DNA of 64,000 nt, taken from contig NZ_CP030041.1 of assembly GCF_003260975.1 (NCBI RefSeq), positions 2,217,001 to 2,281,000 of the forward strand, in the 5' to 3' direction. A program made the translations under genes and the position numbers. Origin of the DNA: Echinicola strongylocentroti. Lineage in GTDB: Bacteria; Bacteroidota; Bacteroidia; Cytophagales; Cyclobacteriaceae. Within the stretch, counting starts at the first letter, position 1. The number at the start of each line of letters is the position of its first letter. The notes beneath the pieces are model-generated. The model was given only the letters and a program-made list of their open reading frames with translations, was not told the DNA's origin and searched no databases. Shown piece after piece: positions 46,564 through 55,662 of the stretch.

Positions 46564-46760
46564 CCCGGTTTATGCATTAGGAATCGTCATCGCCTGTCCC
46601 GATAGCTATCGGGAAGGTTTGAAACTGCAAGAAAATCAGGCTGTTTGGAGATTGAGGCATCCGCCGCGGCGGATGGTGAAATCGAAAACAGCAGCGAAGC
46701 GACTGATTTTGAAGTAGGTTCATACCGCAATAGATAGGCTAACGCATAATCTGGGTTTAA
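46560..46760. mobile_element. MITE-like element between ALDH and DUF779
   Basis: Imperfect terminal inverted repeats: TTAACCCGGTTTATGCATTAG (46560-46580) against CTAACGCATAATCTGGGTTTAA (46739-46760). The internal blocks GCAAGAAAATCAG and GCGACTGATTTTGAAG are shared with the element at 59717-59892 (opposite orientation); a middle palindrome (CCCGATAGCTATCGGG) differs between copies. No transposase. The left repeat overlaps the ALDH stop codon. Confidence 0.7.
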
Positions 46761-46831
46761 TCAACTGACTTATTATGAACAAAAGGAGCTATTCTATATG
46801 GCTCCTTTTTTCTTTACAAAAATCAACCAAC

Positions 46832-47242
46832 ATGACATATAAACGAATAGATGTCTCAAAGGAAGCAGAAGCCTTGGTGGACAAGATCCGTGAACAACAC
46901 GGCCCGCTGATGTTTCACCAGAGTGGTGGTTGCTGTGACGGATCCAGCCCCATGTGCTATACCAAAGGCGACTTCCGCACAGGAGCTTCTGACGTCTGGA
47001 TGGGCAACATCCATGAGTGTGATTTCTTTATGTCCAAAGATCAATTCGAATATTGGAAGCATACCCATCTGACGCTGGATGTCACCGATGGCCGTGGAGC
47101 GAGTTTCTCACTGGATATCCCTTACGGCAAGCGATTCATCATCCGAAGCAGATTGCTCAGCAAAGAAGAACTGGCTGACCTCGAACCTGTAAAGAGTGGT
47201 GAACTGGATGATCTTTCACTAGGGAAGAATACGCTTCAATGA
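46832..47242 (+). CDS. DUF779 protein, 3' end altered
   Basis: The start is ATG 46832 (MTYKRIDVSKEAEALV); the earlier in-frame ATG at 46775 lies against the repeat and would add 19 residues. A 136-residue DUF779 (PF05610) protein with the Cys motif HQSGGCCDGSSPMCY and IHECDFFMSKDQFEYWKHTHLTLDV. DUF779 genes are known neighbours of aldehyde dehydrogenases, as here. The last residues (SGELDDLSLGKNTLQ) depart from a second copy of the tail at 48017-48084, which reads SGEEQ-stop; the copy further away may be the original end. Confidence 0.88.
   Translation: MTYKRIDVSKEAEALVDKIREQHGPLMFHQSGGCCDGSSPMCYTKGDFRTGASDVWMGNIHECDFFMSKDQFEYWKHTHLTLDVTDGRGASFSLDIPYGKRFIIRSRLLSKEELADLEPVKSGELDDLSLGKNTLQ
47141..47202 (+). 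repeat. 62-bp duplication, copy inside DUF779
   Basis: ATCCGAAGCAGATTGCTCAG...GTAAAGAGTGGTGA is repeated at 48017-48078 with one substitution (GACC/GATC). The 814 bp between the copies carries one lipoprotein gene. Confidence 0.85.
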
Positions 47243-47283
47243 TTAGATTCCTTTGGGCCTTCCAGCCATTCCAAGGAAAAGAA

Positions 47284-47772
47284 TTATTCCTTTGTTACAA
47301 TGATCGGCATTTCTTTCATTGTGACCACATCAAAAACCAACTCACCATTATACCATATAGCTTTATTTGATTGACTACATTCATTCTGCATATGTTCCAC
47401 TTTTAAGGTATCCACATCATCAGGTGAAAGCCTGAGATAATATTGGTAGGTATTTTCACTGACCATATTACTTTTTCCTATATTATTAATATGTAGCATA
47501 TAAGAGTGCCCTGACTCCGCATCTGGTTCGATAAATAGGCCTTCCTCTTGGATTACCTGCTCATCTTCTTTCTCATCCAATTCAAAGATATAAATATCCG
47601 CCTTACGATATCCGTCAATGGTTGCAGGATCCAACAAGTCATTTCCAGAACTGTTATTTAGTGTAATCCAATAATCATATGAAACATTAAAGCAGGGAGC
47701 TGATTCTATATCGGTTGAACAGGATTGTATGATAAACAAAACTACACATGACACTAACATTAGATTTTTCAT
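47284..47772 (-). CDS. Small lipoprotein of unknown function
   Basis: A 162-residue protein. The signal peptide ends at FIIQSCSTDIES with lipidated Cys. The mature part is acidic and beta-rich (DYWITLNNSSGNDLLD, ADIYIFELDEKEDEQ), resembling small immunoglobulin-like lipoproteins of Bacteroidota, without a family I can name. It lies antisense to its neighbours in a segment bounded by 62-bp direct repeats, so it may have arrived as a cassette. More AT-rich than the flanking genes. Confidence 0.75.
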   Translation of the reverse strand: MKNLMLVSCVVLFIIQSCSTDIESAPCFNVSYDYWITLNNSSGNDLLDPATIDGYRKADIYIFELDEKEDEQVIQEEGLFIEPDAESGHSYMLHINNIGKSNMVSENTYQYYLRLSPDDVDTLKVEHMQNECSQSNKAIWYNGELVFDVVTMKEMPIIVTKE

Positions 47773-48016
47773 AGTTATTTCGATTTCATGGTTTTATCCC
47801 AGTGATCATCTTATTCTTATATTGGGAACTGGCATTCTTCCCTTCAATTTGTAAATCATTGTATTTAAACCCTGAAATAATTGTAAAGGAGGATTTCATA
47901 GAACTACTATTTATATTTTGTAATCCTATAAATATACCTTAATAAATTCTCCCTTAGGAGACCAAAAAAAACCATCTTACACTGTTTTTATACCTAAAAT
48001 ATGCAAATGGATAGTG

Positions 48017-48084
48017 ATCCGAAGCAGATTGCTCAGCAAAGAAGAACTGGCTGATCTCGAACCTGTAAAGAGTGGTGAGGAGCA
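48017..48084 (+). pseudogene. Displaced 3' end of DUF779 (remnant)
   Basis: 48017-48078 repeats the DUF779 coding tail. In the same frame it continues GAG-GAG-CAA-TGA, giving EELADLEPVKSGEEQ-stop. No start or body is present, so this is a fragment left by duplication. It ends about 30 bp before the convergent porin stop codon. The spacer 47773-48114 has nothing else. Confidence 0.65.
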
Positions 48085-48114
48085 ATGATGTTTCCGAACC
48101 TGCAAAACGTCTCA

Positions 48115-49218
48115 TCAAAAGACAATCCCCATACTTAGAGAACCTTCTAGCCTGTCATTGGTAGGGCCATTATGATGAAATATGGTTAAATCTTCCTTTG
48201 CTTGGATCCATCTACCTTCCAAGCGGACATAACTGATGGAACTCGGTTTATATTCGGTGCTCAGTGTGTATCCCGTGAGCTGGAGCCCGTTCATATTGCC
48301 AAACCTGTCCTCATAAGTCCCGGAGATGAACCCTTCTGGATCCTGAAAGGTCTCCACTCTCCCTGTCACCGAATAAACATCCGTAAACTGGTACCTTAGT
48401 GTCGCCAATGCATTGTACATGAGGGCGGTATTATCTGGTTTTGCCAATTGGGAGTGGCTCTGCGTGCCCACATCTCCACCCACAGTAAGGTAGATTTTTG
48501 GAGAGGGATTATAGTTCAAGTACAAATTATGATAGGTACGGTATTGCTTTGGAGTGATGCCATCCAGCGATTCACGACCAAAAAGATTGGTATAGGTGAG
48601 TTGTAAATCTTCCCGAAGGGAATATGAAAATAAAAGGCCAACGGACTTGGCATTATTGGCATCCAAGAAGTAGTTATAGCCATTTACCACCCAAAACTGG
48701 AAATCGAACTTATCGCTCCCCTCATAAGCTATCCGTACACCACTTTGGTAAAACGGCTCGTTATAGCTCGCCACGGTGGTAGATGTCGTATAATTGTCCT
48801 TTGGCAAAAAGCTCTCGGTACCAATATGGGTGCGAAAGAAACCGGCATCAACCCACCATTCATTGGCCAGCTTCACCCCGACATTAGCTTCTTGCGGCAC
48901 TGGAAAATTCGGATCCCAAATGGCCTTGGGAATATCCCCGTAATGCAGGGTGAGGTTTCCGCGTATCCGTTCGTCCTGATAGTGGATTCCTACTTGGACG
49001 ATATTCAGACTGAACCGCTGGTCACGTGGTGCCGTCGTGGCAAATTTCTGCAGGGCATTGGCTCCCAAAGAATCGGAATAAGCCGCATAATATACTTCCG
49101 CATAACCCGAAAAGTCAAAATTTTTCCAGATACTGGTCTTTTCTTGCGCCTTGGCAAAATGAAAAAAGCAAAGCGTCAATGCTGCCAAAAAAACGGTTTT
49201 TTTTCTAATAGATTTCAT
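48115..49218 (-). CDS. OmpL-like beta-barrel porin
   Basis: A 367-residue protein. Signal peptide (MKSIRKKTVFLAALTLCFFHFAKA, cut before QEK). The mature part fits the OmpL-like/putative beta-barrel porin-2 family (PF07642): SGYAEVYYAAYSD, QDERIRGNLTLHYGDIPKAIWDPNFP, VQVGIHY, NEWWVDAGFFRTHIGTESFLPKDNYTTSTTVASYNEPFYQSGVRI. Ends with LEGSLSMGIVF, an outer-membrane terminal strand. Single transcription unit; substrate unknown. Confidence 0.85.
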   Translation of the reverse strand: MKSIRKKTVFLAALTLCFFHFAKAQEKTSIWKNFDFSGYAEVYYAAYSDSLGANALQKFATTAPRDQRFSLNIVQVGIHYQDERIRGNLTLHYGDIPKAIWDPNFPVPQEANVGVKLANEWWVDAGFFRTHIGTESFLPKDNYTTSTTVASYNEPFYQSGVRIAYEGSDKFDFQFWVVNGYNYFLDANNAKSVGLLFSYSLREDLQLTYTNLFGRESLDGITPKQYRTYHNLYLNYNPSPKIYLTVGGDVGTQSHSQLAKPDNTALMYNALATLRYQFTDVYSVTGRVETFQDPEGFISGTYEDRFGNMNGLQLTGYTLSTEYKPSSISYVRLEGRWIQAKEDLTIFHHNGPTNDRLEGSLSMGIVF

Positions 49219-49492
49219 AAAATTATAATTACTGGTTTTCTCTTGTGGAGTGAGTATATTCTAAAAAAGAACAGGCTGAAAAATATCTATTGGCCATTCA
49301 TCGGCCATCGAGTTCCTTTCCTCACTGAAAGAGGAGACCTCATCCCAAAAGTTAAGTGAAGTCTTCTAATGTTATTTTGTTGTAAATTTAACAATTTTCT
49401 TCAAATAAAAAGATTCAAACCGCTTTCCGACAGGAAAAATGCATTTAGTGTTTTGAAGGGAAACAATTTTCGTGTAGGCATAGTTATCATCC

Positions 49493-49582
49493 GTGCCGCT
49501 GGCACTCCTTCTGGAGGCTGATGAGTGCTTAACGTCCTGCGGATGAATCCGCAGGTTACAAAATTTATCGTGCCGCTGGCAC
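49493..49582. repeat. REP-like hairpin cluster
   Basis: GTGCCGCTGGCAC occurs at 49493-49505 and 49570-49582, and CCTGCGGATGAATCCGCAGG at 49536-49555. Three short palindromes within 90 bp of gene-free DNA; a type of repeat seen dispersed in Bacteroidota genomes. Confidence 0.6.
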
Positions 49583-49618
49583 TTTGCCCCGATTTGTACA
49601 TTGGAAACCGCAGTAGCC

Positions 49619-49784
49619 TAGGGTCAAGTCAACGCTTAAATGACGGGTAAGGCGGTAGTGGATTTTGGACGAGATCAAGGCGCAAAAACGCCCCTATCCG
49701 TAGCTAAGGAAGTCTTTTTGCAACGTAGAGATAGGCCAAAAGACACACCGGATTACACGTAGGTTTAGGTTTGGCTTGACACTA
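49619..49784. mobile_element. Second small TIR element (MITE-like)
   Basis: TAGGGTCAAGTCAA (49619-49632) is an inverted match, two mismatches, to TTGGCTTGACACTA (49771-49784). The outermost TA at both ends could be a TA target duplication, as with IS630/mariner-type elements. 166 bp, no coding capacity. Confidence 0.45.
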
Positions 49785-49883
49785 GATTGCCGAATGGCGG
49801 GATAGGCTGAAAGAATGATTAGTTGATTTGGATCGTACAAGCCATCGCAACTATCTGCTCATGTATAGTGGTTGGCTTGGTTG

Positions 49884-50225
49884 AGGTTAAACCCTGAATA
49901 TGCGTTAGCAACTGAGCATCCTGCCTCATCCGCCTTTGGCGGAGGGTCATATAGAAGGTGCAGGTGACAACCTGCACCAAAAATGATTACACACAAAAGG
50001 GTAAGTTCCGTAGGAACGGCAGATATATTCAAACTGGGATACTTTTTTAAATGCGCTCGCCCTGGTCTAGGGGGGGATTTCAAATCCCCATTATCCCGGT
50101 TCGGGATTACAAATCCCTAACAGCTAAGCTTTTTTATGCTACTTGGCTTTTTCAATTTAAGCAAAAAATCAGCGCAAATCATCAACATCTGCGTCATCAG
50201 CGTTCCATCAGCCCCTCAACTTTTC
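49884..50225. repeat. Mosaic of dispersed repeat fragments
   Basis: In order: a MITE end (TTAAACCCTGAATATGCGTTAG, about 49886-49907), a block shared with 41004-41064 (50007-50066), a block shared with 16079-16138 (50066-50127) and the inverse of 15541-15640 (50123-50222). No gene is supported between 49219 and 50572. Confidence 0.65.
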
Positions 50226-50572
50226 CGCTTGATCCCATATCCGCTTAAACTGACGGCTATGGCCGTGGCGAGAGGCTCCATGGCCTAGATTTTTGGCTCT
50301 TCCCATCAATGGAAATGTGTTGCATTCATGAAGACCTTTTGAAAACATTATTACACTTGAATAAAAGAACAGAAAACAATAAGAGCATTTAATTAATAGT
50401 TGCTTACGTGCAACATGGAGGATACACCTATTTAGCATATTAATTACGGAATCCCCCTAATTGTGCCTTATATGCCTAGTAGTGTGGTTATCAAATAAGT
50501 TAACCACTTTACGTTGCTTTCTCTACGTCTTAGAATCCGGGTTTAACCTTCCGCCTTGTCGCTTTGCACTAA

Positions 50573-52717
50573 TCAAATCCCTTCCACGGTAGGCTCCACA
50601 CGAATGATCGCTCCATCCTCACCGAAAGTCAGTCGGTCGATGCACACTTCCCGGTGGAAGCCGGCTGCCCTGCCCATGGCGATGCCATGAGGACGGGTAA
50701 ACCGGTGGTAAACAATGTACCATTCATCTTTCTCCGGCACTTGGATAACGGAATTGTGCCCCGTTCCATAAATGCCCTTTTCTGGGGCTTTGGCGATTAC
50801 CAGATTATCTTCAGGAATAGTCAGTGGCCCCATCGGCGAATCAGCAAATGCATACCTTACCCGATAATCTTCACTTCGGGTATCGTTCTCTGACCAAAGG
50901 AAATAGTATTTCCCATTCCTAAAAAACACTTCCGTCCCTTCGCGGAAAGTCCCATCTTCAGGCGTCAACAACTTGACCTTGTTTTTGTCAAAGCTGACCA
51001 TATCCTCGTTTAAAGGAACAGCCGCTAGGTAGCCATTGCCCCAGTAGAAAAAGTCCTTTCCACTGACAGGGTCATGAAATACATCCGGATCGATTTCCTG
51101 CCCACCACGCGCTCCTTCTGGTTTAAAATCCACCAATGCTTTTCCGGTATCCTTGAACGGGCCTGCAGGATGGTCCGCTACGGCGACGCCTACTTGTTGG
51201 GCAGCGGTGAAATAGTAGAAATACTTATACCCTCCATCCATTTCCTTCTCGATGGCACAAGGTGCCCAAGCGTTGCGATTGGCCCAATCGACATCTTTGT
51301 GCAGATCGAGCATAACGCCATCATCCTGCCAATCGGTCAGATCCGCAGAGGAAAATGATTTGAAATAGGTCCCTGACCATGAATCGAAGCCATCACTGGT
51401 AGGATAGAGGTGAAATTTCCCGGTCTTGTGGGAATAGATAATTTCCGGATCAGCATAATAGCCTTTCAGCGCGGGATTATTGTCCTTTTTGGCCTCCACC
51501 AGAAATTCCTGGCTGCTTCCATCTGGCTTTGAAAGGGTATAAGATACAGGGCCATTACTAAAATCCTGCTCGCCAGATGGCTCCATAGCATACCCCACCA
51601 TCAGGTCAAACCCGGGGTCCAGTGTTGCCAAGTCTGTTTCATTTTTGACAGGAAGGTAAATCGTGCTTTTTTCCTGATCCACCATGACATTTTTTTCATA
51701 AACCTGGTCGCCGTTCGTTCCCGTGATCCAGTTTTGCTCATCGAGACCAAAGGCATTTTCCAGTCGCTTGGCTTCTTCCAATGTGATGGGCAACACAGAA
51801 CCATGACGCGGATGGAAATTCATTTTCACCTGATCATCTATCACCTCAAAGTGTTCCAAATCGGTGCTTTCCGTGAATTGATATTCGCCTTTGATATACA
51901 CATCATACATCAGAATGTACGTATCACTGTCGATCAGTTTAAAAATCCCGGAACCCTCCACGGCTTCCTTGGTCTGCTGGAGGTATTCTTCCTGCATCTT
52001 ATACTCGCCAGTCAATTGATCCGCTACGGCTTTTTTGATGCCATTGCCATACCCTTCTGTTTTGAAAAACAAATGGTACTTCCCGTCTTTCTCTACTATA
52101 TCCCCGTCAATGCAGGATTTGCTCTCTGGATGAATGAAAAGCTGTTTCGGCTCCGTCTCCAGGCTGGTGAAGTCATCATTAGCATAGGCATAGTATATGA
52201 TATCCGGATCATCACCCTGCTTCATGGAGAAATACACCATGTATTTGCCTGCTGCGGGATCATAGATGGTCTGTGGCGCCCATACCCTGCTTACGTCACC
52301 AAATTTTTCTGGAAATAACTCGGGAATAAAAACTGTACTATGTTCCCAATGTACCAAATCGTCGGAGGTCAGGAACACCATCCCCTGATTGGTCCAGCCA
52401 TCTTCAGGCACATATAAATCTGTCAGCACCATGTAGAATTCACCATCTTCCCCACGAAGGATGTGGGGATCACGAACACCGCCCCTTTTACTGATCGAGT
52501 CAGCACTGATCACTGGCTGGTTATCATTCAGAGCACGGTAGTCAAAACCATCTTTGCTAATAGCAAAATGGACAGCTTCCTCCCCTGGTCCATTTCCAGC
52601 AAAATACGCGAAGAGGTAGGCTTTTTTTGCCTGGTCTTGGGAAGAGCAGGACATCGTCAGTCCTAATCCCAAAACCAAGCACAATAGGTTAAGTAGGTTT
52701 TTCATAGTTAATTTCAT
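50573..52717 (-). CDS. Tandem GH43 family glycoside hydrolase, lipoprotein
   Basis: A 714-residue protein; the start is Met1 or Met5. The signal ends at LGLTMSCSSQD. Two five-bladed GH43-type modules: the first (about 30-330) with RDPHILRGEDGEFYMV (Asp base), SCIDGDIVEKDGKYHLFF and EAVEGSGIFKL (Glu acid); the second (about 420-714) with YADPEIIYSHKTGKFHLYP, EIDPDVFHDPVSGKDFFYWG and REGTEVFFRNGKYYFLWSE. Both modules keep the acidic residues, so both could be active, likely as arabinosidase/xylosidase/galactosidase-type exo-enzymes. Last gene of the polysaccharide locus. Confidence 0.88.
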   Translation of the reverse strand: MKLTMKNLLNLLCLVLGLGLTMSCSSQDQAKKAYLFAYFAGNGPGEEAVHFAISKDGFDYRALNDNQPVISADSISKRGGVRDPHILRGEDGEFYMVLTDLYVPEDGWTNQGMVFLTSDDLVHWEHSTVFIPELFPEKFGDVSRVWAPQTIYDPAAGKYMVYFSMKQGDDPDIIYYAYANDDFTSLETEPKQLFIHPESKSCIDGDIVEKDGKYHLFFKTEGYGNGIKKAVADQLTGEYKMQEEYLQQTKEAVEGSGIFKLIDSDTYILMYDVYIKGEYQFTESTDLEHFEVIDDQVKMNFHPRHGSVLPITLEEAKRLENAFGLDEQNWITGTNGDQVYEKNVMVDQEKSTIYLPVKNETDLATLDPGFDLMVGYAMEPSGEQDFSNGPVSYTLSKPDGSSQEFLVEAKKDNNPALKGYYADPEIIYSHKTGKFHLYPTSDGFDSWSGTYFKSFSSADLTDWQDDGVMLDLHKDVDWANRNAWAPCAIEKEMDGGYKYFYYFTAAQQVGVAVADHPAGPFKDTGKALVDFKPEGARGGQEIDPDVFHDPVSGKDFFYWGNGYLAAVPLNEDMVSFDKNKVKLLTPEDGTFREGTEVFFRNGKYYFLWSENDTRSEDYRVRYAFADSPMGPLTIPEDNLVIAKAPEKGIYGTGHNSVIQVPEKDEWYIVYHRFTRPHGIAMGRAAGFHREVCIDRLTFGEDGAIIRVEPTVEGI

Positions 52718-52801
52718 ACCATTTTGATGCTTTCTTTAAGTACAATAATAATAAATGTTTCATAAACACTTATACTTTATTGTATTGGCATCATTATATC
52801 A

Positions 52802-54016
52802 TTAATCCAAATACCGTAGCATCGCCTCCACCAGATAATAATCTCCATAGGTCAACGGCACATCCACTTCTGAATTTTCAGGAATATGCCCTACGCCGTG
52901 CTTGAGGAGAAAACCACCATTGGTCCCTTGCTCAGCGATGTACTCATCGGTGGTCAAGGTTTGGAGCATCGTCTCGGCATCTTGGTAATAGCCTTTTCCT
53001 TTGTCGGCATCCACATAACCTGAAAGCTCCAAAAGTGCCGAAGCTACGATCGCACCTGCCGAAGAATCTCGCAGCTCATTCGGAATATTGGGCGCATCAA
53101 AGTCCCAATATGGGATCTTATCTTCGGGAAGATTGGGGTGAGTCAGGATAAAGTCCGCTATGGCCACCGCTTGGTCGAGGTACTTTTTATCCTTGGTCAC
53201 ACGGTACATCACGGTGTAGCCATAAAGCCCCCAAGCCTGCCCTCTTGCCCAAGCAGACTCATCCGCATATCCCTGTGCGGTACGCTTTTGCTGCACTTCT
53301 CCCGTCTCAGGGTCATAATTGATGACATGATACGAACTTTTATCTTCTCTGAAGTGGTGCTTGATAGTAGTATCTGCATGCTTGATAGCGATGTCATAAT
53401 AGGTAGAATCACCCGTTGCGGCAGTAGCCCAGAACAACAATTCCAAGTTCATCATGTTGTCAATGATCACTAGGTAATCACTCTTTCTGGAATCCCATGA
53501 TTTGATCGCACCTACTTTTTCGCTAAAGCGACTGGAAAGGGACTTGGCACTCTGGATCAGGATCTCTTTGTACTCCGGCTTGGGGTCCATCCTGAATGCA
53601 TTCCCAAAGCTGCAATACATCATAAAACCCAAATCATGAGTGGATGTATTGTACTGCTCTTTTTTCAGCATGGCCAGGGCTCTCATCGCCTCCTTTTCCA
53701 GCTGCTCATCTTTTTGATATTCATTCAGGTACAATAAGGTCCCAGGATAAAACCCACTGCACCACCAGCCAGACCCACTGCCCTCAAACTTGTCCGTATC
53801 TGGGTGATAGGTCTTCGGAAATTCGCCCTCAGGCAATCTGGTCATCATGTACTTATATTGTTCTTCAGCACGATCCAGCGTACTGTTGATCTGCTTTTCC
53901 AAGCCTGCCTTTTCGGTAGTCACCTTTGCTGAATCCACTTTCTCCGCTGTACTTCTACCACATCCTGCTACCATTAATCCAGCCGCCAAGGCCAGAAAAC
54001 ACCATCGCTTTGTCAT
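52802..54016 (-). CDS. GH88 unsaturated glucuronyl/galacturonyl hydrolase
   Basis: A 404-residue protein. The lipoprotein signal ends at LMVAGCGRSTAE. (Alpha/alpha)6-barrel motifs of GH88: GWWCSGFYPGTLLYLNEY, THDLGFMMYCSFGNAF and VIIDNMMNLELLFWA, with the two conserved Asp residues, and AQGYADESAWARGQAWGLYGY. It removes 4,5-unsaturated uronic acids from oligosaccharides made by polysaccharide lyases. This fits the lyase-like BNR_4 gene next upstream and implies a uronic-acid-containing substrate. Confidence 0.92.
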   Translation of the reverse strand: MTKRWCFLALAAGLMVAGCGRSTAEKVDSAKVTTEKAGLEKQINSTLDRAEEQYKYMMTRLPEGEFPKTYHPDTDKFEGSGSGWWCSGFYPGTLLYLNEYQKDEQLEKEAMRALAMLKKEQYNTSTHDLGFMMYCSFGNAFRMDPKPEYKEILIQSAKSLSSRFSEKVGAIKSWDSRKSDYLVIIDNMMNLELLFWATAATGDSTYYDIAIKHADTTIKHHFREDKSSYHVINYDPETGEVQQKRTAQGYADESAWARGQAWGLYGYTVMYRVTKDKKYLDQAVAIADFILTHPNLPEDKIPYWDFDAPNIPNELRDSSAGAIVASALLELSGYVDADKGKGYYQDAETMLQTLTTDEYIAEQGTNGGFLLKHGVGHIPENSEVDVPLTYGDYYLVEAMLRYLD

Positions 54017-54106
54017 TTCTATTTGTGTTTAATAGGTTATTGTTTATTTCTTACTGTTCTTTATTTTTCTGCAAATCCTCATTATCACGAGTTCACGATT
54101 ACACCC

Positions 54107-54130
54107 TTCGACACGCTCAGGACAGGAATC
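54107..54130. repeat. REP-like CTTCGACACGCTCAGGAC repeat
   Basis: ACCCTTCGACACGCTCAGGA occurs here and at about 58652-58673, in both cases followed by CAGGAATC; a related CCTTCGACTCCGCTCAGGG is at 55843-55861. All three are in spacers of the polysaccharide locus. Confidence 0.6.
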
Positions 54131-54226
54131 AGGACCAGCCAAGGATACCTGACCGCAGCCGAAGGCCACCCTTGGCACCTCAATGCTTGCCAGTGCTGGG
54201 GCAGAGGCCCAACACACCCCTATTGC

Positions 54227-54257
54227 AAGACTCAAATCTCATGTCTCACATCTCATT
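54227..54257 (-). repeat. 7-nt array behind the BNR_4 gene
   Basis: On the minus strand the sequence runs as heptamers of the form NTGAGNN (ATGAGAT, GTGAGAC, ATGAGAT, TTGAGTC). It begins 6 nt past the BNR_4 stop codon. Related arrays lie at 55663-55702, 56069-56164, 57602-57640 and 58781-58828. Confidence 0.75.
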
Positions 54258-54262
54258 ACTAG

Positions 54263-55576
54263 CTACCTTACTTCCAGCACCCTCACTGGGCTGGTCTTTC
54301 CTTCGGCTAGGCCTTCTCCATCTATTTGCTCTACTTTTTGGACAAACAAGTGAAATTTCCGTTGGTTTTTCCAAAGTTCGATATCATAGCTTGGCTCCCA
54401 TTGCCCCACACTTTGTGGGGTCAGGTCCTTAATATCCCACGGCTGATGGCCCAGTGCTGGCGTATAAGCCATGGAGACTTTATGGCCGCGCTCCTCATCA
54501 TTGAAAATAAGGTAAAGAGCAGTCTTATCTCCATGTGCATCTACCAACACCTGTGGTCTGGAGATGGGGATTCGCTTGGTCCCTCCACCTCCCAAGACAA
54601 ACTCACTTTGCCGGAACCCGGGGCTGACCTTCTTCCAAGAGCCATTTTCTTGATAAATGACCTGATACTGGGTCACCCCACCGTCATTCCAGTACGTGGC
54701 GATATAGGGATTGCCATTCTGGTCAGCGGTAACGGCAGTTTGGTTGATCAAACTGCTGTTTTGAGGAATCTTCCAGGCGTACTCCGCACTTCCCAAGTTG
54801 ATCGGTAGCGTATACGCTTCTCCAGTGGATTTCTCCCACGTCCTTCCTCCATCTGTGGAGCGGGCATAGGCCATGTCATGATTGGTGCTGACATCATACG
54901 TCTCCCGCCATACCCAAGACAGGTGCACCGTGCCTTGTTGGTCCACGCAGGCCTGCCAATAGGCATTGCGCTCCCCTTCACCATCGATCAGATTATGGTG
55001 CATTTGTTGCCATTTACCTGTTTGGCTGTTGTAGCGGTTAAGGACGAGATTGCCCCGGCCTGATTCTCCCGACCGGTACAAAAACAACAGGTCGCCATTG
55101 GGCAAATTATGGAATTCAGGATAGGTAACATCTTCCTCCAACTTATCTGTCATCGGCTGCTGCTCTCCCAGCTCCAGACTCAGCGGCGCCACACTTTTGG
55201 CGTACCGAAGTGGGTTATTATGGTGATCCCAGCTGACGTGCAAATAACCGGCACCATCCACTGCGATACTGATGGTATTATGGGCATCTGCAGTGTTTCC
55301 GGTATATTGGGTTTGGTGGACCTCCCAGTCCTCTTCCCCCAACTTTCTTTTGGCCAATACCAAACGGCCGCTCGGATCATAATAAGCAGTAAACTGAGTA
55401 TCCTTATACGTGGTCAGGGAGTTTCTCCGGAAAATCACCGCATTCACAGAGTTATTGGCCCAGCCTTCGCCCACCACCGTAGCATCTACCGTTTCGCCCA
55501 GTGGTCTCTGGCTTGAACAAGCCGTCAAAAAAACGCCTGCCAATAATAGTCCCATTAGGACATTAGTCATCTTCAT
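54263..55576 (-). CDS. BNR_4 protein, probable polysaccharide lyase (PL24/PL25-like)
   Basis: A 437-residue protein with lipoprotein signal LAGVFLTACSSQ. Seven-bladed propeller-type sequence of the BNR_4 family (PF15892). The segment AHNTISIAVDGAGYLHVSWDHHNNPLRYAKS puts His99 and His118/119 about 20 residues apart, with LFLYRSGESGRGNLVLNRY (Tyr167, Arg174/181) further on. From memory this spacing resembles the His/His/Tyr/Arg set of ulvan lyases PL24/PL25. A lyase would produce the unsaturated ends used by the GH88 enzyme encoded next. The exact substrate is not established; no sulfatase genes are in view. Confidence 0.7.
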   Translation of the reverse strand: MKMTNVLMGLLLAGVFLTACSSQRPLGETVDATVVGEGWANNSVNAVIFRRNSLTTYKDTQFTAYYDPSGRLVLAKRKLGEEDWEVHQTQYTGNTADAHNTISIAVDGAGYLHVSWDHHNNPLRYAKSVAPLSLELGEQQPMTDKLEEDVTYPEFHNLPNGDLLFLYRSGESGRGNLVLNRYNSQTGKWQQMHHNLIDGEGERNAYWQACVDQQGTVHLSWVWRETYDVSTNHDMAYARSTDGGRTWEKSTGEAYTLPINLGSAEYAWKIPQNSSLINQTAVTADQNGNPYIATYWNDGGVTQYQVIYQENGSWKKVSPGFRQSEFVLGGGGTKRIPISRPQVLVDAHGDKTALYLIFNDEERGHKVSMAYTPALGHQPWDIKDLTPQSVGQWEPSYDIELWKNQRKFHLFVQKVEQIDGEGLAEGKTSPVRVLEVR

Positions 55577-55662
55577 ATCGGTACTTAGTTATGTTATTTT
55601 ATCAATTTGGTTGAGAAGGACTGCACATCCAGTCCAACAAGCCCCCCTAAAAAGGGGGAACT

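Noticed and set aside
49219..50572. Several short frames in the spacer
   Set aside because: They fall in REP-like hairpins and repeat fragments and have no signal, domain or start context.
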